From Tolypothrix bouteillei VB521301 (GTDB taxonomy: Bacteria; Cyanobacteriota; Cyanobacteriia; Cyanobacteriales; Nostocaceae): 64,000 nt of DNA. Below are positions 18,753-28,336 of this stretch, piece after piece. Under the pieces are notes generated by a model. The model saw only the letters and a list, made by a program, of their open reading frames with translations. It made no database searches and had not been told where the DNA came from. The DNA lies in NCBI RefSeq assembly GCF_000760695.4, contig NZ_JHEG04000001.1, forward strand, positions 7,785,113-7,849,112. The letters are read 5' to 3'. A program made the position numbers and the translations under genes. Within the stretch, counting starts at the first letter, position 1; each line of letters opens with the position of its first letter.

Positions 18753-19040
18753 ATGCCAGATTTCTTAAATAAATCGAGCGAATTACTAACTCATAGTATC
18801 ACTGATAACAGCCAAGAAAATACAACTACATATACCTGGCAATCTATGTGGAGTCATCATAGTTGTCCTTGCTGTTCATACGGGTTACTCCGTCATATAA
18901 GTCATGGTGATATTTACTGGCGTTGTAGCCATTGTTATCAAACAATGCCAGTTTGGGACATATCTAAGTGCAGAACTAGCTCCGCTAGTTCTGCTCCTCT
19001 GCATGAGTTTCAAGACAAACATCCATATGAAATTTGGTAA
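18753..19040 (+). CDS. Small zinc-ribbon-like protein of unknown function
   Basis: This 95-residue protein has two cysteine pairs: CPCC at about residues 38-41 and CSHC at about 58-61. The arrangement (HSCPCCSYG ... YWRCSHCYQTMPVW) suggests a single zinc ribbon. An AAGGAGAT ribosome site lies just upstream, so translation is well supported. It follows the RRM gene by 80 bp and may be co-expressed. An 11-bp perfect inverted repeat lies inside the 3' part of the frame. Function unknown. Confidence 0.7.
   Translation: MPDFLNKSSELLTHSITDNSQENTTTYTWQSMWSHHSCPCCSYGLLRHISHGDIYWRCSHCYQTMPVWDISKCRTSSASSAPLHEFQDKHPYEIW
18970..18994. repeat. Perfect inverted repeat inside a coding frame
   Basis: GCAGAACTAGC-TCC-GCTAGTTCTGC, an 11-bp stem with a three-base loop, is read through in frame near the end of the zinc-ribbon gene. 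There it encodes the Ser/Ala-rich linker RTSSASSAP. Confidence 0.75.
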
Positions 19041-19056
19041 CTGAGCGAGAAAACTA

Positions 19057-19407
19057 ATGTTTGACTTTAACACCTTAACTGAATTCTCAAGCACTTACTG
19101 CATTGGCATTTGTGCCTTTTTAATTCCAGTGAACCTGCTTGCTACCTCATCAACAATAATTTTTACACTGTTGGATCGTCCGGCTATTCATATCTGGCAA
19201 ACGGCTCTCATTGCCAGTATCTTTGCTTTATTGATGATACTGCATGTATTTGCTTGGTTTATGATGGGAGTAGTTATGGCTCCCACGTATATTTTATTGG
19301 GGCTAGGCAGCGTCTGTCTGTTTGCCAATTTAGGCACAGTTCTCAAGAGACAAACGTGCAATTTTTATTGGGAAATCTGGGCAAAGTGCTGGGAAACTAA
19401 GCACTGA
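19057..19407 (+). CDS. Small integral membrane protein
   Basis: This 116-residue hydrophobic protein has three predicted membrane helices (about residues 15-38, 48-70 and 72-93). It ends in a polar tail with two Cys (QTCNFYWEIWAKCW). It starts 16 bp after the zinc-ribbon gene, so the two are probably in one unit. I do not recognise the family. Helix pattern and a conventional start are the only support. Confidence 0.65.
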   Translation: MFDFNTLTEFSSTYCIGICAFLIPVNLLATSSTIIFTLLDRPAIHIWQTALIASIFALLMILHVFAWFMMGVVMAPTYILLGLGSVCLFANLGTVLKRQTCNFYWEIWAKCWETKH

Positions 19408-19489
19408 ATGCCAGAGTAGAGCAAGCCCAAACTGCCGCAATGCCGGCTCTTGTAGCCGCGATAGTGCAAGTAACGATTGGGCCGCAGTT

Positions 19490-20317
19490 CTACCTAAACA
19501 CAACTTTTTTAGCTAAACCCACAGTATTTAAAGTTTTAATCGCCCACCAAGTGACATCAATTTCCCACCAATGCACTCCCGAAGAAGCCACATTTGGGTG
19601 AGCGTGGTGGTTGTTATGCCAACCTTCTCCATAAGTTAAAAGCGCTGCCCACCAAAGATTACGAGAGCCATCATCAATAGAGAAATTACGATATCCAAAG
19701 CAGTGAGTTGCTGAGTTAATCAACCAAGTACTATGCCAAAGCAATACCGACCTGACAAATATGCCATAGAGCACAAAATTCCATCCACCCAAAACATGCA
19801 ACAGCAGCCCTAGAGGAATTTGAAGGAGCAAGAAGTTGCGATTTAACCAACGGTAATAGAGGTCACGCTCAAGGTCTGGTGCAAATTTTTTATAACTTGA
19901 GTAGTTGAAAAACTCGGAGCGTGGGTACAAAAGCCATAGCATATGGCTCCACCAAAAACCCCGTGCTGCTGAATAAGGATCTTTCTCTTCATCTTCAGTA
20001 TGGGCGTGATGCAAACGGTGCGTTGCTACCCAAAAAATAGGTCCTCCTTGAAGGGCAAGCGCACCAATAGTAGTAATAATGTATTCCAACCACTTCGGCA
20101 CCTGAAAACTCCGATGAGTTAAAAGTCGGTGATACCCCAAACAGATACCAATGCTACCCAGTAACCAGTGCAGAAATAGCATGACTCCCAAAGCTGACCA
20201 AGAAAAAAACCAGGGAGCCGATAGAGCTACGGCGTGAATTGCACCAAAAAAGGCAACACTTATCCAACTGATAGCAAGGCGATCCTTACTCTCAGAGACA
20301 GTTGATTGTATTGTCAT
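19490..20317 (-). CDS. desC: Acyl-lipid delta-9 desaturase
   Basis: This 275-residue membrane desaturase has three histidine boxes: HRLLTH (about residue 63), HRLHH (about 100) and HNNHH (about 236). These are the di-iron ligands of the stearoyl-CoA/DesC desaturase class. Hydrophobic pairs lie before and between the boxes. In cyanobacteria this enzyme introduces the first double bond into C18 or C16 lipids using ferredoxin. GDPSRN-like and GEGWHNNHHAHP motifs fit the family closely. The gene is single; its start is a clear ATG. Confidence 0.92.
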   Translation of the reverse strand: MTIQSTVSESKDRLAISWISVAFFGAIHAVALSAPWFFSWSALGVMLFLHWLLGSIGICLGYHRLLTHRSFQVPKWLEYIITTIGALALQGGPIFWVATHRLHHAHTEDEEKDPYSAARGFWWSHMLWLLYPRSEFFNYSSYKKFAPDLERDLYYRWLNRNFLLLQIPLGLLLHVLGGWNFVLYGIFVRSVLLWHSTWLINSATHCFGYRNFSIDDGSRNLWWAALLTYGEGWHNNHHAHPNVASSGVHWWEIDVTWWAIKTLNTVGLAKKVVFR

Positions 20318-20722
20318 AAATCATTCCTTAAATTTTATTTGCCATTCTCTTCATCATAGATGCCACTATATTCAAGCCACCTTTACTCAATGGGAGAACT
20401 TGATTTTTAGCAAGTCTGTATTCACGAATACAACGAAAAGCCCTCAGTTCCAGTACTTGAACACAGGCATCAATGCTCGAGCGTATTGCGATTAAGCTGA
20501 TTTACGGTAGACTGTTGTACTAACAAAATATGTCAGATCTGTTGTGAAACCTTGTAGGATAGATTATTTAGATAAATTGACATAAATTGTATCCGAAATC
20601 GCAGGGTGTTGAGATAAGAGGTTTCGGAGAGAAACTTGTCTTGACCAAAAGGTAAAAGCCTGTCAATACTAAAAACAAACGCTGCCACCTAATTTTTTCT
20701 CATTTACTATCATAGCACAGAA
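20318..20722. other. Gene-free interval
   Basis: No coding frame or clear structural element was seen. The stretch contains the desC upstream region and a TTTACGGTAG sequence near 20501. That sequence resembles one half of the 19-bp promoter element but lacks the partner box. Confidence 0.4.
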
Positions 20723-20965
20723 TTACTCACTTTGGGCTTGCTCTACTCCGGCATTCAGCGCTTGGTCTGGTGTACTGTAGCAACCGAACAGGCACGAATC
20801 AAAGTCGGCAATGGGGACTGGGTTGCGTTCTAATACGTAATGAATGGCAATCACGTAGGAGTATTTTTTTTTAAGTAGAGGATGGGGATGCACCGCCACA
20901 TACCACGGTGTATGAGTCCCAAACTCAGAAAGAGTGCCTATTTTTTCAAGGATTGGTTTGTTCAT
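20723..20965 (-). CDS. Conserved-looking small protein, unknown function
   Basis: I start at the ATG giving MNKPILEKIGTL because an AGGAG ribosome site lies 5 bases upstream; the open frame runs 11 codons further. The 80-residue product has HTPWYVAVHPHPLLKKKYSYVIAIHYVL and a C-terminal acidic helix. No signal peptide or known domain is recognised. It stands alone. Confidence 0.65.
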   Translation of the reverse strand: MNKPILEKIGTLSEFGTHTPWYVAVHPHPLLKKKYSYVIAIHYVLERNPVPIADFDSCLFGCYSTPDQALNAGVEQAQSE

Positions 20966-21560
20966 TGTCTCCTGAAACTTTCTTCGCTTTAGTTGCAAAA
21001 CGCTGTCTTAAATAACCTAACTGTTCGGGGGGTAGAAGTGCGAGCGGAAAAAAGTTAGCTTTAACTGGGACAGCAGTAACGTACTACATACAGTAGATAT
21101 CATTCAACCATAGCCCGATTTTTCTGTTGTTTTCACTAACTCAAGAGGGACAAATAATTGTAGGTAATCTTCTGGCGGGAAGGGAGTAGCTGAAATATTA
21201 AGTCTTAAAATATAGCCATAGTTCTACAAAAAGTTTCTATGAATTCATTCTTTAAGTAGATGTTGAAGGAAATAGAAAATAGTTAGTGTTTTGAGGAATT
21301 AACTTATGAACAACTCATAATTTTTGACTTACACGATAAGACAAATTTATTAAAACTTCATAATGATTTGATTGAGATGTATAGAGAGTTACTATACAAC
21401 CTCGTTAGTTCGGTCATAAGACCTCTTTCGTAAATGCTGGATTTGGATTTGAATGGTCGATTTTTGCGTCGCATAATCCGATTTTTGTAAAAAGTTTTAT
21501 GCATCCGCTTGTACCACAATCGACCAAAACTGCACTTAGAATCTTAAAAAGAAGGAGCGT
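20966..21560. other. Gene-free interval upstream of the radical-SAM gene
   Basis: About 590 AT-rich bases with no plausible coding frame and no recognised repeat. The last bases hold the AAGGAG ribosome site of the following gene. Confidence 0.4.
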
Positions 21561-23156
21561 ATGAAAACACTGTTGCTCTACCCCCAATTTCCCCAGTCCT
21601 TTTGGTCTTACGATCGTGCGATGGAAATGGCAGGACTCAAAGCAGCCATTCCGCCCTTGGGCATTATTACCGTTGCAGCACTCCTAAGAGAAGATTGGGA
21701 AATCAGATTTTATGACCGCAATGTCAGCCTAGAGACAGACGCAGATTGGGAGTGGTGCGACCTGGTTATTCTCTCTGCTATGCTGGTGCAGAAACCGGAT
21801 TTCCACGCCCTAATTCAAAAAGCAGTGCGGTTAGGCAAGAAGGTGGCAGTAGGTGGACCTTACCCCACGTCTGTGCCGCAAGATGCTCTTGACTCTGGGG
21901 CGCATTACCTGATCCTGGATGAAGGAGAGATAACGGTTCCGCAGTTCCTCGAAGCGATCTCTCTTGGGCATGCCCAAGGAATCTTCCGCTCCACCCAGAA
22001 ACCAGATGTCACGACTAGCCCCATACCCCGCTTTGACCTGCTTGAGCGCGATGCCTACTTTATGATGGCGATTCAGTTTTCTCGCGGTTGTCCCTTCAAT
22101 TGCGAATTTTGTGACATCATTTCCCTCTACGGTCGCAAACCGCGCACTAAAGAACCTCTTCAAACCTTAGCAGAGTTGCAAACCCTCTATGATTTAGGCT
22201 GGCGGGGGTCACTCTTCATTGTCGATGACAACTTTATTGGGAATCAGCGCAATGTCAAACGCCTCTTACGAGAATTGATTCCTTGGATGAAACAACACAA
22301 CTATCCTTTCACCTTCATGACCGAAGCCTCTGTGAATTTAGCAGAAGATGATGAACTGCTAGAGCTGATGGTAGAAGCAGGATTCTATGCTGTCTTTCTC
22401 GGCATTGAAACTCCCGACCAAGACAGTCTCGTCGTGACGCGCAAAATGCAAAATACACGTAACCCGCTAGTAGAAGCCTGCCGCAAGATCAACGTTGCGG
22501 GACTGCTAATTTATGCAGGGTTTATCCTCGGCTTTGATGGAGAACGCTCCGGTGCGGGTGAACGGATTCAAGCCTTTGTTGAACAAACTAGTATTCCTCA
22601 ACCGATGCTAGGTATCCTCCAAGCCTTGCCCAACACTGCCCTCTGGAACCGACTCCAAACAGAACAGCGTTTAATTGAGGGCGTCGGCGTCACGGCTACG
22701 GGAGACCAGAATACCCTCATGAATTTTGTTCCCAGCCGCCCCATTGCCGAAATTGCTAGAGAGTATGTTGAAGGCTTCTGGACATTGTACGAACCCGCGA
22801 ACTATCTGAGGCGATGTTTTCAGCAGTGCCTCAATATTGTTCCTCCGGCAAGGCGAACACAAACCATGCAACTACCCTTGGGTAAGGAGTTGCGACTTAT
22901 TGCCCAGTTAGTCTGGCATCAGGGCTTACGACGACCTGACATTCGAGGGCAGTTTTGGCGACAACTATGGACGCTTCTGCTGAGAAAGCCCCAAGTTCTT
23001 AATATGTATTTGGCGCTATGTATTGCGGGAGAGCATTTTTGGGAGTACCGAATTTTAGCCAGAGAACGGATGACTCAACAGCTAGGCTACGATCCACTAT
23101 CCGTCTCTGTACTAAGAGAGCTTGAACCAATGCTTGTCAGGAACAGTAGGTGTTGA
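21561..23156 (+). CDS. B12-binding radical SAM protein (DUF4070 type)
   Basis: This 531-residue protein has an N-terminal cobalamin-binding domain (MKTLLLYPQFPQSFWSY ... VAVGGPYPTSVPQDAL, residues 1-140). A radical SAM core follows with cysteines C177, C181 and C184 in RGCPFNCEFCD. The C-terminal region matches the DUF4070 extension seen in HpnP-like hopanoid C-2 methylases and related enzymes. It would methylate or rearrange an unactivated carbon using SAM and B12. Without a comparison I cannot say whether it is HpnP. It converges on cruF but is not in its operon. Confidence 0.85.
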   Translation: MKTLLLYPQFPQSFWSYDRAMEMAGLKAAIPPLGIITVAALLREDWEIRFYDRNVSLETDADWEWCDLVILSAMLVQKPDFHALIQKAVRLGKKVAVGGPYPTSVPQDALDSGAHYLILDEGEITVPQFLEAISLGHAQGIFRSTQKPDVTTSPIPRFDLLERDAYFMMAIQFSRGCPFNCEFCDIISLYGRKPRTKEPLQTLAELQTLYDLGWRGSLFIVDDNFIGNQRNVKRLLRELIPWMKQHNYPFTFMTEASVNLAEDDELLELMVEAGFYAVFLGIETPDQDSLVVTRKMQNTRNPLVEACRKINVAGLLIYAGFILGFDGERSGAGERIQAFVEQTSIPQPMLGILQALPNTALWNRLQTEQRLIEGVGVTATGDQNTLMNFVPSRPIAEIAREYVEGFWTLYEPANYLRRCFQQCLNIVPPARRTQTMQLPLGKELRLIAQLVWHQGLRRPDIRGQFWRQLWTLLLRKPQVLNMYLALCIAGEHFWEYRILARERMTQQLGYDPLSVSVLRELEPMLVRNSRC

Positions 23157-23268
23157 GGACAGCAAAACATCTCAGGCTTGGATGGCTCCTCAATCAGATG
23201 GCGTTTGCTAGTTACCGTAAACTGTCATGCTGGTTTAATCTTGTAGAGATAAGACCAGCATCTCTTCG

Positions 23269-24162
23269 CTAAACCTCCGCTCGGACACCAACAGTGGGTG
23301 AGGAGGATAGGGGAACAGTAGGCTCGGCAGCCCACCATAGCGCAACAGCGGGAACCACACCCAACAAAACACTCATTATTGTGGGAATCCAGAACTGGCT
23401 GTCGAGTTGACTAATTGTGATGATGGCTCCGAAGGCAAAGTTAACCAGGTAGATCGAGAGCGGAACCCACAGTTGAGTACGGCTCAGTCTAGTCAAAGTG
23501 TCACGCCAGAAAAGCGTTGCTACGGACATGAAAAGCGCTCCGGTTCCTAACCAGCCGAGCAAGTTGCGGTAGGGCATACCAAAGAACTGTCCCAGCTCAA
23601 GAAATTCCCAGAAGGGGTAAGGGGTCTGGCTCATGGCAGGGTCTAAGACCAAGTCCCAAGCGGTAAGGAGAATGGCACCCAGGGCGATCGCCCCCAACTG
23701 CTTGACCCAACCATTAACCCCCATAGCCTCCAGCCCAACTCTCGCCAGTAGATAGGCAGACATCCCCAAATAAAACCAGGACAACGGAACAGTGAATGGT
23801 ACCAATCCGGCAATTTTGTAACCTAAACCGCTCAAATAGTGATAATGACCAAACGGAAAGCCTGTGCTGGTTCCCAGCAGTTCACTACATAGTGACAAAA
23901 GCACGCTTGGCAGCATAAACCCCAGCCAATTTCGCCAGCCCAGTACTCGGCAAGCATAAATCGCAACAGTGGCGGCTCCCAACAGAATGTAGACAACGCC
24001 ACCGACCACCATGCTCCAGCCAAACACTATTTGACCAATGGGCGGTAAGGTCGCAATCAAAGCAGGATTGGGCAATACAAACAGCAGTCCTGCCAATCCA
24101 AACACCAGTGACAAAATGTGAGCAAGGAGACAGAGGCGCTCAACAGTAACCAACGGCTTCAT
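23269..24162 (-). CDS. cruF: Gamma-carotene 1',2'-hydratase CruF
   Basis: This 297-residue membrane protein has about eight helices and the CruF hallmark SELLGTSTGFPFGHYHYLSGLGYKIAGLVPFTVPLSWF (about residues 92-130), as well as AWDLVLDPAMS and WEFLELGQFFGMPYRNLLGW. CruF hydrates the psi-end of gamma-carotene in myxoxanthophyll synthesis, which marks the organism as a cyanobacterium. A GGAG ribosome site lies next to the ATG. The glycosyltransferase partner CruG, often adjacent, is not seen here. Confidence 0.92.
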   Translation of the reverse strand: MKPLVTVERLCLLAHILSLVFGLAGLLFVLPNPALIATLPPIGQIVFGWSMVVGGVVYILLGAATVAIYACRVLGWRNWLGFMLPSVLLSLCSELLGTSTGFPFGHYHYLSGLGYKIAGLVPFTVPLSWFYLGMSAYLLARVGLEAMGVNGWVKQLGAIALGAILLTAWDLVLDPAMSQTPYPFWEFLELGQFFGMPYRNLLGWLGTGALFMSVATLFWRDTLTRLSRTQLWVPLSIYLVNFAFGAIITISQLDSQFWIPTIMSVLLGVVPAVALWWAAEPTVPLSSSPTVGVRAEV

Positions 24163-24923
24163 GAAGACTCCTTATAAAGTGTCGCACTGTAAACAATGAG
24201 GCTGTTTTCGTTTCAACTTTAGAGTTATGAATCAATCCATGATGATTATGCCTTAGAAGGCAGTTTGACCTTTTGGGCTAAGCCGAGGGTTAGGTAAAAA
24301 CCTAGAAAAATTAGGACGACTGGTGAGTAGAACTACTTACCTGCAATTGATGGAGCACTCGCCCGATTCATAGGTCCGATAGCCAAAGATGATGGTGCTC
24401 TTTTCTAGTTTTCATAGAACAGACGTATTATTCTCGTGACAAAAATTAGTACCAACAATCTATAATAGCTCTAGTCAAAATTCATCCTTCTGTAGAGTTA
24501 AATCATGTTCTAAATAAATGTGTCAAATTAAACATAACATCTTCACAATTGCTTAGTTTTCTGCTGGATTGGTGCTTCAAGTCTTTACTTGTTGATTTTT
24601 TTTGAAATTGTCACACTTAAACTTAATAAATCAGCGAATGTTATTTATGCTCTAACGTTGTAGCCTAGCACTACAACGTTGTTTTCGTCAGAAGGGCGCT
24701 GATACCCAAACCACGTCCACTATTACTAGCAAAGCCCCACTCAGAATAAACTTTCAAGCGTTGGCGTACATGAGTTACCCTGTTAAAGCAGGATTTGCAT
24801 TTGTTGTTCTTTTAAGACTAACTTATCCCAAATTACATGAGTATCTATGCGTTGGGTGAGGTCGTCTAGTTGAGTTGGAACGTGATTTTATCAAACATTT
24901 GAGGGTAGTTTTGGCTCGCTCAA
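24163..24923. other. Gene-free interval with one stem-loop
   Basis: No gene was found. AACGTTGTAG-N7-CTACAACGTT (24654-24680) forms a 10-bp perfect stem followed by GTTTTC, a possible Rho-independent terminator on the plus strand. No plus-strand gene is close enough upstream to assign it. Confidence 0.5.
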
Positions 24924-25117
24924 TTATTCATAAAAAACTATTGTTCGCAATTCAATACTCTGACGTGGTGGGGTATCCAGAGGGCTTGTGGGAGCGTTAA
25001 ATCCGGTATGAGCAGCAAACTTTGCCCTTCCATCCTCTGCGGAGTCAAAACACTTAATAAATAGTGCTTCATCTGGCTGTAGGGGAGGTCAAGGAAAAAA
25101 CGACTATCTGTGCTCAT
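24924..25117 (-). pseudogene. CmcJ/NvfI-family oxygenase, 3' remnant
   Basis: Read on the minus strand, the last 50 codons give DEALFIKCFDSAEDGRAKF and continue to IELRTIVFYE. They are almost identical in pattern to the C-terminus of the protein at 41244 (NEALFIKCFDSAEDGRARF ... IELRTFVFYP). Upstream a frame change is needed to include SRFFLDLP, which corresponds to the QWFYFPQ strand. No sequence for the first 210 residues or the HxD motif is present. It therefore looks like a decayed paralogue that once stood next to the LLM monooxygenase gene. Confidence 0.75.
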
Positions 25118-25198
25118 TGGTTATATCCTTCGTTCAAAAGTTCAGACAATTTCCAATTGCTAGGCTAGAAGGGGTTAGAAACAAAGATTGAGTATAAT

Positions 25199-26383
25199 CT
25201 ATAACCGGATACCCGCTTGTTTCATCAGGGGTAGGATGCGATCGCCAAAAAATTCTAGGTCTTCCTTAAAGTCAAAAAAGCTCAATTGCAAGCCGTTTAC
25301 TCCAGCTTTTTTCAACTGTACGAACTGCTCGACCACCTGCTCGGGCGTACCGATCACCTCAATGTTCCCACCAATAGCCCGACGTTTCGGTGCGTCTATA
25401 CCCCGGCGACCCTTCCAAGCATGGGCGTCGCTGTCAAATCTGCTAAAACCTAAAGGTGCATCTGAGTCAGCGTGGGCGACTATAGCATCGTGATAGGCCC
25501 AGGTTTCGCGTTCAGTTTCCCGACTGATTACCATAGGATTGAGGAGCGTTAAAACTTCGCGTCCAATATCGCGTGCTGCTTGCTTGACTCTTTGTGTGTG
25601 TGCGGGTAGAGCCTCAATAGCACTGGCGAAGTCCGAACCTCCTGGGCTAGTGATAAACACAATGTCAGAATAACGTGCAGCGAAGGATATGCCTGCGTCT
25701 GAACCTGTAGCGTTAACAAGCACTGGACGACCGTATTTCGGTTTCGGTGTAACGAAAGCACCGTTAAGTTTCCACGAAGACTTCCCCTCAAATGAGAAAT
25801 TCTCGTCGTCACCCCACAAGCGTTGCAGCACTTCGATGAACTCAGCTGCCAGTTCATAGCGGCGATCGTGCTCGATACGATCCCAACCAAACATCTCATG
25901 TTCGATAGCACGGTGTCCGGTCACCACATTGATGCCCCAGCGACCCCCTGATATATGATCGAGCGTTGCACCATACTTAGCTAAATGCAATGGATGGATT
26001 GGTCCGTACAACACGTGAATGGTTGATATCAGCAGGATCTTCTGTGTCAAACTTGTTAGGGCTGCTGTCGTCATAAAAGAGTCCAGAGCTTGGCCGTTGA
26101 ACACACCACCATAGCCACCTTTGGGTAGCCACTGTGAAAGTGCAAATACCAAGTCAAAGCCCAAAGCCTCAGCGTGTAATACTAGAGCCTTATTATATTC
26201 AAAGCTCCAGTCAGTCGTGCGTGGTAATTTAGAAGCACTCCAACCACCTGCCTGAATTGGCAGAAATAACCCCAGTAATACAGGCTGCTGCAATGCTTGA
26301 GAGAGGGGGCTCAGGGGATAGTCTGTCGGGGCTGCAAAGCGATCCCAACCGACAATCGAACCGGGGCAGTGGCTAAGGGTCAT
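25199..26383 (-). CDS. LLM-class flavin-dependent monooxygenase (SfnG/RutA-like)
   Basis: This 394-residue luciferase-like protein reads LLGLFLPIQAGGWSASKLPRTTDWSFEYNKALVLHAEALGFD at its N-terminus. It goes on with ISTIHVLYGPIHPLHLAKYGATLDHISGGRWGINVVTGH, the reduced-FMN binding TIM-barrel face. It resembles the branch with SfnG (dimethylsulfone monooxygenase) and RutA rather than SsuD. Enzymes of this branch split C-S or C-N bonds with O2 and FMNH2 from a separate reductase. Next to a TauD-like dioxygenase and sulfonate-binding proteins, a C-S substrate is likely, but that is inference. Confidence 0.88.
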   Translation of the reverse strand: MTLSHCPGSIVGWDRFAAPTDYPLSPLSQALQQPVLLGLFLPIQAGGWSASKLPRTTDWSFEYNKALVLHAEALGFDLVFALSQWLPKGGYGGVFNGQALDSFMTTAALTSLTQKILLISTIHVLYGPIHPLHLAKYGATLDHISGGRWGINVVTGHRAIEHEMFGWDRIEHDRRYELAAEFIEVLQRLWGDDENFSFEGKSSWKLNGAFVTPKPKYGRPVLVNATGSDAGISFAARYSDIVFITSPGGSDFASAIEALPAHTQRVKQAARDIGREVLTLLNPMVISRETERETWAYHDAIVAHADSDAPLGFSRFDSDAHAWKGRRGIDAPKRRAIGGNIEVIGTPEQVVEQFVQLKKAGVNGLQLSFFDFKEDLEFFGDRILPLMKQAGIRL

Positions 26384-26421
26384 CGTTCAAATTGTGCGTA
26401 CAGATGGTTAAACAAAGTTTT

Positions 26422-26457
26422 TATACCAAATTGAAAAAAGAATGCAACAGATGGTTG
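26422..26457. repeat. Dispersed repeat, TACCAATTTGAAAAAAG family, copy 2
   Basis: TATACCAAATTGAAAAAAG continuing AATGCAACAGATGGTT repeats the segment at 5365-5400 with a few changes. A GCTTTCTCAAT tract follows at a similar distance. It separates the LLM gene from the aldolase gene. Confidence 0.6.
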
Positions 26458-26528
26458 AGTTAAAATTAAATCTTGGCAAAGCTTTCTCAATCCACCCGTT
26501 CGCTCATTCTATTAATCATCAATTTCCA

Positions 26529-27308
26529 TCAATCCAATAAATCGGGTTGGTCATGAGTAATTTCATCCCATAAATACTGGAATCCGCGCCAACCTGCTTC
26601 ATGAGTTCCGTTACGTTTTTGAATCTCTAAGGCGAGGTCGCGGTCAATGAGAATGGGTTTACCGACAGCTTCTGCTAGCAATTGAGATTTAGCTGCATCT
26701 TCTAGACGGATGAACCACCAAGCAGCTTCGTCTACACTGCGTCCTACGGTTAACAATCCATGATTGCGGAGAATCGCAGCTTTGCGATCGCCTAGTGCTT
26801 GAGCAATGCGTTTTCCTTCACTTGTCTCTAGCACAATACCTTTGAAATCATCAAATAAGGCATGATCTTGGTAAAAGGCAGCAGAATCTTGGGTAATGGG
26901 GTCGAGCAATCGACCCAGCGATGACCACGTTTTGCCATAGAAGGAATGAGCATGAGCCGCAGCGATAATATCTGGGCGGGCTTCGTGGATTTGTGAGTGA
27001 ATAGCAAAAGCTGCTTGATTGAGTGCGCCATTACCTCGAACAACTTCACCTTGAGGATTTACCAAGATCAAGTCGGAGACACGAACCCGGCTGAAATGAA
27101 TCCCAAAGGGGTTTACCCAAAAATGGTCAGTGAGTTCGGGGTCGCGAGCTGTGATGTGTCCTGCTAGCCCGAGAGCAAAATCGAAGCGGGCAAAGATTCG
27201 CAAAGCAGCAGCTAAACGTTCTTGGCGATGGCGACGCTCTGCTTCCACAGAGGTAAAGGTTGGTGGCTTTGTCAAGCTACCATTGCGGACGAGAGAAGTT
27301 TGTACCAT
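26529..27308 (-). CDS. Class II aldolase/adducin-family protein
   Basis: This 259-residue protein has the zinc site of class II aldolases: HAH at residues 119-121 and His183 in LRNHGLL. The N-terminal GLAGHITARDP loop binds the phosphate or carboxylate. Members of this family cleave or epimerise sugar phosphates, and some are decarboxylases. This subgroup, often beside ABC or dioxygenase genes, has unknown substrates. It lies between the TauD-like gene (62 bp away) and the LLM gene on the same strand, probably one operon. Confidence 0.88.
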   Translation of the reverse strand: MVQTSLVRNGSLTKPPTFTSVEAERRHRQERLAAALRIFARFDFALGLAGHITARDPELTDHFWVNPFGIHFSRVRVSDLILVNPQGEVVRGNGALNQAAFAIHSQIHEARPDIIAAAHAHSFYGKTWSSLGRLLDPITQDSAAFYQDHALFDDFKGIVLETSEGKRIAQALGDRKAAILRNHGLLTVGRSVDEAAWWFIRLEDAAKSQLLAEAVGKPILIDRDLALEIQKRNGTHEAGWRGFQYLWDEITHDQPDLLD

Positions 27309-27370
27309 AATTCTCAGCTCCTACTAAAGTAATTCTAGGAATCCCCCGTGGGGTCTTCCAAGCGAGGGTA

Positions 27371-28336
27371 TCAAGAATGCACTGTTGCTTCTACCTTCTT
27401 GTTATTCTTCTTCAAAACAGTTGGTAATTCACTAGTGAAGGGCTCACCTTCAACCACCTGCGAGCGGAAACCATCGGGACCAACTGGAATATCACCAGTG
27501 ATTGTGGTGCGATGGAGTACCCGCTCAACTTCTATATGGTCTATATCTTGGGGAGCTAAATGCGCGGTGGCGCGGTTGTCCCAGAATGCAATATCACCGT
27601 TATTCCAACGGAAGCGGGTAGTGTAAGCGGGCTTAGTAATCTGGTTAAAGAATAACTCGAGCAGGAGATCGCTCTCCTGTGGTGACACGTCAAGAATGTG
27701 CGAGGTGAAGCCAGGGTTCACGAACAGTGCGCGTTCCCCTGTCTCCGGATGAACTCGCACCACCGGGTGAATGGAAACCTGGGGATTGGCTGCAATGCGC
27801 TGAACAAGTTTGCTGTTGCTGGATAGTCGCAAACGTGCATTGAAGCGATGTTCTGCCTTCAATGTGTCTGCTAGCGCCCGCAGAGGTGCTGATAAACCCT
27901 CATAAGCCGCAACTAGATTAGTCCACTGTGTATCACCACCAAAGCTAGGAACGTCAACTGCACGCAAAATTGACGCAGCAGGCGGGTTAACAACTGCTGT
28001 CACATCCGTGTGCCAGCGGTTCTCGTAACTGGAACGGCGCAAACCGTTGCGTCGCTCATAGCGGCTGCGGTCAATGGGTAGTATTTGTTCAAAGCCTTCA
28101 ATCGGCTCATCCTCATGTGGATGTGCGTAAGTTACTTCGCCGAAACGAGCCGTGAACGCAATTTGTGCGGCGCGATCGATGTTCTGACCGCGAAAGAACA
28201 CGACTTTCCACTTTAACAATGCTTGACGAATTTCTTTAACTGCATCATCATGCAGGGGACGCGAAAGATCCACCCCGCCGATCTCGGCACCGATGAAACC
28301 AGCTACTTGTTTGACTTCAATATGGTTGTAGCTCAT
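27371..28336 (-). CDS. TauD/TfdA-family 2-oxoglutarate dioxygenase
   Basis: This 321-residue enzyme has the Fe(II) facial triad: H109 and D111 in WHTDVTA, and H258 in NRATAHLA. A 2-oxoglutarate-binding Arg (R271 or R275) lies in VERVLHRTTITGD. The N-terminal GFIGAEIGGVDLSRPL is typical of TauD. TauD hydroxylates taurine so that sulfite is released; relatives act on sulfate esters or aryloxyacetates. The sulfonate-gene context favours a sulfonate or sulfate ester. It is the first gene of the minus-strand arm divergent from the desulfinase gene. Confidence 0.9.
   Translation of the reverse strand: MSYNHIEVKQVAGFIGAEIGGVDLSRPLHDDAVKEIRQALLKWKVVFFRGQNIDRAAQIAFTARFGEVTYAHPHEDEPIEGFEQILPIDRSRYERRNGLRRSSYENRWHTDVTAVVNPPAASILRAVDVPSFGGDTQWTNLVAAYEGLSAPLRALADTLKAEHRFNARLRLSSNSKLVQRIAANPQVSIHPVVRVHPETGERALFVNPGFTSHILDVSPQESDLLLELFFNQITKPAYTTRFRWNNGDIAFWDNRATAHLAPQDIDHIEVERVLHRTTITGDIPVGPDGFRSQVVEGEPFTSELPTVLKKNNKKVEATVHS

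Noticed and set aside
20501..20520. TTTACGGTAG and GTAC as another promoter element
   Set aside because: The spacing is 15 bp and the neighbours are not sulfur genes.
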